Part shown: positions 59,114 through 64,000 of the stretch, one piece after another | Layout of the letters: each line of letters opens with the position of its first letter | Numbering within the stretch: position 1 is the stretch's first letter | NCBI GenBank assembly: GCA_020636095.1 | Contig: JACJYN010000004.1 | Span: 496,001 to 560,000 of the forward strand | DNA length: 64,000 bases | DNA from: Lewinellaceae bacterium | Lineage (GTDB): Bacteria; Bacteroidota; Bacteroidia; Chitinophagales; Saprospiraceae | Direction: 5' to 3' | The notes under the pieces: model-generated | Database searches by the model: none | Seen by the model: only the letters and a program-made list of their open reading frames with translations | Told to the model about the DNA's origin: nothing | Position numbers and translations under genes: made by a program

Positions 59114-62100
59114 TTATTGGGTAAGAATGAGTTTAAACCTTTCGCGGTGCCCGGAAAGGGAAATAAGCTCGACGATGTAAACCCCAGGTCTGAATTTGCC
59201 TTTCGGCAGGTTTACCAGGTTTCTTCCTTCTGCCAGGCTACGTTTCAGTAATGCTTTGCCTTGCAGGTTATAGAAAACAGTAGTGGCTTGCCCATAACCT
59301 ATTGGCAAATCAACCGTCAGAGCGCCCTGGTTGGGGTTAGGGTATAATTTTATCAGCGAAAAACCGGCAGCCTCCGCCGGGGTTGTTGAGAAGTGCTGCC
59401 CACTACCGGGCCGGGAAGCCGGCGGCTCCCCGCTACAATCCGGAATGAACCGCCGGCCGTTGCGCCAAAGCACGGCCTGTGCCAGGGCGCCCGGCTCCGT
59501 GCAGGTATCTTTCCAGTACATTAGAGAGTCCAGCACCGCCTCCGACAACAGGCTGAGGGGAGTTCCGGCTATCAGGCCGGGGCGGATGGTATTGAGCACC
59601 GTTTCGATGTTATCCAGTTCGTCCAATTGGGTTTCATCCAAGTCATACCGGTTGGGAATGGCCGCCCATAGGGTGTCGTGCTTATCAAACTCGCCGGTGA
59701 AGAAATAATGGCGGGCCAGGCGGTAATCGGTGGGGTAGGTTTCAGCCAGGGCCAGCCAGGCTAGTATGGAATCGGTTTGAATGGCGGCTGTGTCCAGGCT
59801 GTACGTCATTAGGATGATGCGGGCGTGCCGGTTCATAGCCCGCCGCAGGCGGATGATGCTGTCCAGGGCAATTTCCTGTTCTTCCTCCTCCTCGATGAGC
59901 GGATAAGCCTCTTTCTGTTCCTCCCATAAGGCTTTAGTGTCGTGGAAATCTTCTTTTACTTTATCGATGTCCTCTTTGTCGCAGGGCGGCGTGCAGGGTT
60001 CTACTTGAGTGGAACAATTTGTATTGCCTTCATTAGTTGTTTCAGGGAGAATCCCTATGTAACCCAGATCGGCACTTGCCGGGTCTTGCTGGGCGCTGCC
60101 GCCGTAGAAAAGGTAATTGATAATAGTACTCGTGTCCGGGTTGTAAAAAGAATAACCTCCTATACCGGAAAAGATATTGCCGGTTGGCAAGGGGGCATCT
60201 AGAGTATTATCGTCTTGTTGATTCTGCCTGATCGTCCCTCCCGGTTTCACGAAGAAATCTTTGATCTTAATTTCTCCCGGGACCTCAGAATAATTAATGG
60301 CTATGGAATCACAAAGGTACACCAGCCCATCCATCGACAAACCATTATCTCCTATGGCCCGGTGCGCAGTGAACATATTTTCATAAATGTTGCCTTTGAT
60401 CTGGTTGTTCAGCCCTTCTCCCAGGCTGATGCATTCGACACCTATGAGGCTATCTTTCGGAAGCGTACTCTCATCATAGTGAAAATAATTATCCTTAAAG
60501 CTGAAGCCCGCTGTTGTTCCATACAACGTAACCCCTACGGCCTCATCAATACTTTCATTCTCTTCGCAGCTACCTGCCAACTTAACATAAAAATCATTGT
60601 TGTCGATAGAAAAATCACTGATGGATTTAGTATATAGCCCAATATTACAGGCTTTAAAGCGGTTGTTGTTCGCCACAAAGGAGCCGCTGTTTGGCGTCAG
60701 GTTACTGGCAAAAACGCCGATGTAGAGGTTTTCAAAACGGCAAAGGCTTTCCGCCCGAAACCCGGCATCTGTTGAACTTATGCCTATGGCCCGTTCCTTA
60801 GGGTCTTCACAGGCCGTACGGTCGTCTCTGAATTCACAGACATTTATTCTAAGGTTGGATACATTGATGAGTTCCAAATGGGTAGGAGCTGTGTTTTTTG
60901 CTCTAAAATCCTCATCGGTATAAAAGTCGCCGTATTGGATATAGCTGACATTGGGGTTGGTGTAGGAGCCAAAACGAATACCAGTAACATTATTGATGAA
61001 TTGGCCTCCGGTGACATGGACAATGCCTCCCCCCGAGCCGGGGAAAAGCGTTCCGTTTTCTCCCACCAGGCGGGCCTCAACGCCACATACTGCATGCTCA
61101 ATAATGCCATTGTTATCAACGATCACTCTGCCCTGGTTGGCGGGAATTTGGGCCGCCGTGTTGTTCCCTTGCAAAATAACCCCTCTCCACATTTGGCCGC
61201 AGGCGCCGGTTATCTTTGCGCTGACGCGAAGCGTAGCGCCGGGTTTCACCCATATATAGGCGCCCGGCAGCATTTCCAGAGTGGATGTAACGTGGAGTTC
61301 GCCGGTGTTCACCACGATATTTCCGGAAGGCCCGGAGGAAGGCAGGCTATCCACCGCATTGATGATGACATTTTGCAGGGAATCGTGCCCGGCCAGGTGG
61401 GCGCGCATACGTGAGGCTTGTCCGGCGGTGAAATAATCGCGGCAGGTATTCTCGTTGCTATAACTCATATAATTCTTTCCCAGAGCAGACGTATCACAAT
61501 CCAGGTTATTGGTAGTTGGAGGCGTATCACAGACAAAATCTCCCGTACAATAGCAGTTGTCTACGCCGGTAATGCAGCCGTTTGTATTATCGCAGTTGGA
61601 TTCAAAGGTATGCAACAAGCCCAGACAATGCCCTATTTCGTGCACCGAAACCGGAGTTTGGGCGGCCGGTACCCCATTGTCACCCCCGTCAACGTAGAAG
61701 TAGGTATTGGGTACCGCAAAAGCATATCCAATAGCGTTACCAGGCCTGCCAAAAATGTACATATCAATACCATCCTCGTGTTTTTCGCCCTGTGACCGGA
61801 TCGCCGCTACCCCATTCTCCTCCGTAGTGATTAGATTGGCAGTAGGGGGCGAGCAGGGCGAAGCGGGGTTGACAAAATAAATCCCATAAGGGTTATATGC
61901 ATCGTTTAAGTACTGAAAAGTAAGGCCGGCCAGAGAATCAGCTTGCTGCTGGTTTACCCAAAGGGTGTCGGGGTCTCTGATAAAATTCATGTACAGGCGG
62001 ATGTGAAAAGTACCGGGATTGTCCTCATAATCGCCGTAAATTGAAGGATCTTGCAGAAAGCAGGACTGGCTATGGACGGTGGGAAGCAGGAAAATCGGCA

Positions 62101-62173
62101 TCAGAAAAAGGCCCAGGAGAGCCCGTTTAATCCTGCCGGGGATTTCATGGCCTGTACACACACACACACACAC
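59114..62173 (-). CDS. M43-like metalloprotease with parallel beta-helix and T9SS sorting domain
   Basis: A 1019-residue secreted protein. A signal peptide (RALLGLFLMPIFLLPTVHSQ) is followed by a metzincin domain with zinc motif VSVHEIGHCLGLLH near residue 180, cysteine-rich loops (NCDNTNGCITGVDNCYC), and the Met-turn region LGKNYMSYSNENTCRDYF, as in pappalysin-like M43 proteases. Residues about 280-700 form a right-handed beta-helix with repeats such as GIISSTDAGFRAESLCRFEN, then an alpha-helical stretch. A type A sorting domain (FSLIKLYPNPNQGALTVDLP) closes the protein. The GTG start lies in a TG tract and may be phase variable; ATG 62199 is out of frame. It has no cytoplasmic neighbour of related function. 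Confidence 0.82.
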   Translation of the reverse strand: MCVCVCTGHEIPGRIKRALLGLFLMPIFLLPTVHSQSCFLQDPSIYGDYEDNPGTFHIRLYMNFIRDPDTLWVNQQQADSLAGLTFQYLNDAYNPYGIYFVNPASPCSPPTANLITTEENGVAAIRSQGEKHEDGIDMYIFGRPGNAIGYAFAVPNTYFYVDGGDNGVPAAQTPVSVHEIGHCLGLLHTFESNCDNTNGCITGVDNCYCTGDFVCDTPPTTNNLDCDTSALGKNYMSYSNENTCRDYFTAGQASRMRAHLAGHDSLQNVIINAVDSLPSSGPSGNIVVNTGELHVTSTLEMLPGAYIWVKPGATLRVSAKITGACGQMWRGVILQGNNTAAQIPANQGRVIVDNNGIIEHAVCGVEARLVGENGTLFPGSGGGIVHVTGGQFINNVTGIRFGSYTNPNVSYIQYGDFYTDEDFRAKNTAPTHLELINVSNLRINVCEFRDDRTACEDPKERAIGISSTDAGFRAESLCRFENLYIGVFASNLTPNSGSFVANNNRFKACNIGLYTKSISDFSIDNNDFYVKLAGSCEENESIDEAVGVTLYGTTAGFSFKDNYFHYDESTLPKDSLIGVECISLGEGLNNQIKGNIYENMFTAHRAIGDNGLSMDGLVYLCDSIAINYSEVPGEIKIKDFFVKPGGTIRQNQQDDNTLDAPLPTGNIFSGIGGYSFYNPDTSTIINYLFYGGSAQQDPASADLGYIGILPETTNEGNTNCSTQVEPCTPPCDKEDIDKVKEDFHDTKALWEEQKEAYPLIEEEEEQEIALDSIIRLRRAMNRHARIILMTYSLDTAAIQTDSILAWLALAETYPTDYRLARHYFFTGEFDKHDTLWAAIPNRYDLDETQLDELDNIETVLNTIRPGLIAGTPLSLLSEAVLDSLMYWKDTCTEPGALAQAVLWRNGRRFIPDCSGEPPASRPGSGQHFSTTPAEAAGFSLIKLYPNPNQGALTVDLPIGYGQATTVFYNLQGKALLKRSLAEGRNLVNLPKGKFRPGVYIVELISLSGHRERFKLILTQ

Positions 62174-62174
62174 A
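62156..62174. repeat. Dinucleotide (TG/CA) tract at the 5' end of the protease gene
   Basis: The minus strand reads (TG)9-T just after ATGAAAAACGCGCTGTCC and six further bases. It is three units longer than the tract at 55648, a difference of six bases that keeps the same phase. The signal peptide frame is reached from ATG 62199 only if the count changes by one or two units. Confidence 0.85.
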
Positions 62175-62298
62175 TTCTAAGGGACAGCGCGTTTTTCATG
62201 GTAATAAGGTTTTTAGGATTAAAGGATACTGAAAGATAATTTAATATTCCGGCTTTGACAAAAAGATGGAATATTTACATCGGTATCGCTCAGCGGAG

Positions 62299-62511
62299 CC
62301 CGCGGCCTCTGGAACCACAATCCAGGTAACTTCTCAATATTCATCTCGCAACGACACGACGACGCAACGATCTGCAGTTAAAAAAGAGGTTTTCGATATA
62401 AAATTCGTTGCGCCGTTGCGCCGTTGCGTGAAAATTTTGTTATAGTCCCTTGTGTGAAACTCTATTGAGAAGTTACAATCCAGCGCTCTAACCAACTGAG
62501 CTACAACCACC
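62299..62511 (-). pseudogene. tRNA-His remnant interrupted by a MITE-like insert
   Basis: The 5' half (GGTGGTTGTAGCTCAG to the anticodon stem, 62477-62511) is the same as in the tRNA at 56112. The part beyond the anticodon (62299-62325) matches as far as CCGCGGG and then leaves tRNA sequence. A 151-bp insert lies between them. Neither the T-arm nor the acceptor 3' side is present, so it is not a working tRNA. Confidence 0.8.
62326..62476. mobile_element. 151-bp MITE-like element with 14-bp TIRs and 7-bp target duplication
   Basis: GTAACTTCTCAATA (62326-62339) is exactly repeated in inverted form at 62463-62476. AATCCAG flanks it on both sides (62319-62325 and 62477-62483), as expected for a target-site duplication. 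The interior has GC-rich reiterations (CGTTGCGCCGTTGCGCCGTT and, opposite, CGCAACGACACGACGACGCA) that can pair, and no coding capacity. The target is the anticodon arm of the tRNA-His remnant. No matching transposase is in the window. Confidence 0.9.
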
Positions 62512-62559
62512 ATAATGGAGAAGGAAAACTACGCTGAATTCCTTTTTCCTAAAGCGATG

Positions 62560-62567
62560 CAAATATA
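62560..62567 (-). promoter_or_regulatory. -7 element of the interrupted tRNA-His locus
   Basis: Minus-strand TATATTTG, identical in sequence and context to 56235-56242. It probably no longer serves a tRNA. Confidence 0.4.
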
Positions 62568-62594
62568 GGATAAGTTCCAAAAAGGGTAAAGTTT

Positions 62595-64000
62595 TTACCG
62601 AGAAAAATATTGCACCCACTGCCACAGGTCGAGATACTCAAAAAAGCGGGCCTCCTGGGCTACCGAAGACAGGGGCTCCAGGCTTTCCTGAAAACTTTTT
62701 ATTATCTCCGCTTTACTCTTTTTATCCGGCGCATTGGCCAGTTTGCGGAGGGTGTCGAGCAGGAGAGCTTCCGCCTGGTAAGCCGGTTGCATTCCCTGGT
62801 GTAAACGGCGGGCGGAGGGAATGAGATAGGAGAGGAGTTCATAATTGCCCAGTTCGTAATGCAGGAGGAGCTGCAACAGGCGGGCGAAGCGGAACAATTC
62901 CTCCATCAGGCCCTTGCTTTGAGCAGCGAGCAATTCATTGAGCAGCCCCAGGCTCTGGCTGTAGTTTTTATTCAAAAAAGAAATGTAAGCTAACAGATAC
63001 TGTAGAGTCAGTTTATTGTGGAGCGCGATCTGGCTGGAAAACAGGGATAGGCCCTCCTCGATGGAGGACACCTGCCGCTGGGCCTGTTGGTATGCCTTCT
63101 GGCTGATCAGCATATTGAGTTCCAGCAGGCTGCTTTGTTCAAAAATCTTTGGTTTCAGGCCTTTCAGTTTTTTAAATGCGGTTTGCCCGGGCAGACTCCT
63201 GAGCTTGGCGAGGCCTTCTTCTACCGCTTTCCAGTTCTTTAGCTGAAAGTTGTCGATCAGAAAGTTATTCAGGGCTACGATATACCGGGAGGGGTGCAAT
63301 TCGCGGAGAAAGGGGTGTTGATCCAGCAGGCCCAGTAATGCCTGGTTGCAGGCCAGGGCCTTTTCCGGTTCCCGGGCCATGAAGTGGTAGGTGGCCAGGG
63401 TGCGGAAATAATCCATGCGGGCCAACAGGCTCTTTACTTCTTTGCCCTGGGTAAACCGGCTGCTGTTGATGAGCTCCAGAACGGCGCTCTTTTCCTTTTT
63501 ATCGGAGAGGCTCACCTTTTGGTAATGCCGTCTTGCCATAAGTAAGTTGTAATAGCCAAAGCGCCCTTCCTGTTCCAGGCTTTCCAGCGCTTCGGCCCAT
63601 TCGGCTGCCCACTGGCCGAGCTTCCGGGTATTGGGCAAACGGGAAACTTCCTGTTCGAGCAGGCTTTTCTCCACCTGAAGCAGTTCGGGCAGGTGAATGA
63701 ACAGTTGATAGCGGTTGATCGTCTTCCGGGCGGCCTTCAATTCCTGCCGGGCTTGTTTTACCAGTCCTTTTTCTTTCAAAATACCGGCCGCCTGTATCCT
63801 CCGCTTGACTTGCTCGGAGGGATGGGCCTTCCGCTGGTATTGGCTGAGGCAGTCGAGCAGGAGTTGGAAGAGCTGTCGTTTGAGGACGGGGAAGTGTGCC
63901 GCCGTTTCTCCGGGCAGCGCTCTTTTGAGAGCCGCTTCGTCATAGTTGCGCTGCCGGCTGATCAGCTGAAATAATTGAAGGTAATTATTTTGCTCACCCA
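62595..64000 (-). CDS. Large helical-repeat (TPR-like) protein, N terminus outside the window
   Basis: The frame is open from the stop at 62595 to the right window edge, so at least 468 residues are encoded and the start lies beyond it. A TTG at 63779 is not needed as a start. The protein is helical throughout, with leucine-rich amphipathic pairs (FRTLATYHFMAREPEKALAC; LQYLLAYISFLNKNYSQSLG) resembling degenerate TPRs. No signal peptide or catalytic motif is seen in this part, and I do not recognise the family. Its last 56 codons are duplicated at 56270-56437. Confidence 0.75.
   Translation of the reverse strand, partial: GEQNNYLQLFQLISRQRNYDEAALKRALPGETAAHFPVLKRQLFQLLLDCLSQYQRKAHPSEQVKRRIQAAGILKEKGLVKQARQELKAARKTINRYQLFIHLPELLQVEKSLLEQEVSRLPNTRKLGQWAAEWAEALESLEQEGRFGYYNLLMARRHYQKVSLSDKKEKSAVLELINSSRFTQGKEVKSLLARMDYFRTLATYHFMAREPEKALACNQALLGLLDQHPFLRELHPSRYIVALNNFLIDNFQLKNWKAVEEGLAKLRSLPGQTAFKKLKGLKPKIFEQSSLLELNMLISQKAYQQAQRQVSSIEEGLSLFSSQIALHNKLTLQYLLAYISFLNKNYSQSLGLLNELLAAQSKGLMEELFRFARLLQLLLHYELGNYELLSYLIPSARRLHQGMQPAYQAEALLLDTLRKLANAPDKKSKAEIIKSFQESLEPLSSVAQEARFFEYLDLWQWVQYFSR

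Overview
The window reads as a chromosomal stretch of a Bacteroidota bacterium, most likely of the Saprospiria (Lewinella/Haliscomenobacter-like) group. The signs are repeated C-terminal type IX secretion (T9SS) sorting domains, a PorV-like barrel, weak Shine-Dalgarno sites, promoters of the form TAnnTTTG, futalosine-route menaquinone synthesis (mqnB), bacillithiol synthesis (bshC) and the carboxyspermidine polyamine route. This assignment is by gene content only.

Bases 1-35,800 are mostly housekeeping: a PLP beta-synthase with CBS domains, kdsB, a NUDIX hydrolase, cytidine deaminase, a saccharopine dehydrogenase, a flippase, the carboxyspermidine pair (7261-9639), prmC, mqnB, a GH1 glycosidase, lipB, hemE, accD, bshC, glpK, and the mnmH-selD selenouridine pair. 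Set among them are secreted or envelope proteins (a BNR-propeller lipoprotein with a T9SS tail, a thioredoxin-dockerin protein, TlpA and TolB types) and one striking fusion at 21503-24316, TIR-like + acidic linker + TPR + short-chain dehydrogenase.

Bases 36,000-42,500 are a decaying tandem array of T9SS cargo genes. A parallel-beta-helix gene with a frameshift is followed by a propeller gene and an 8-bp minisatellite; then a remnant of the helix gene, a second propeller gene and a second minisatellite; then a third, shorter remnant. Identity between units rises towards the 3' end and is complete across a 217-bp spacer. Bases 42,500-52,200 return to ordinary genes: DUF4097-like protein, ECF sigma/anti-sigma pair, engB, an acyltransferase, a voltage-gated channel, an exonuclease, a glycosyltransferase and two coiled-coil proteins.

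Bases 52,247-64,000 are a second tandem duplication that can be reconstructed. The ancestral order was barrel protein, lipoprotein, T9SS protein, M43-like metalloprotease, tRNA-His, and a large helical-repeat gene. It appears to have been duplicated through a 6-bp microhomology (GAGCAG). Copy 1 then lost most of the protease and gained a GIY-YIG nuclease cassette inside tRNA-His. Copy 2 lost most of the lipoprotein gene, holds a shrunken macB-like gene, and has a 151-bp MITE-like insert with a 7-bp target duplication in its tRNA-His remnant. Both protease copies carry a TG tract at the start that could switch the reading frame. No rRNA, CRISPR array, transposase or integrase gene was seen.
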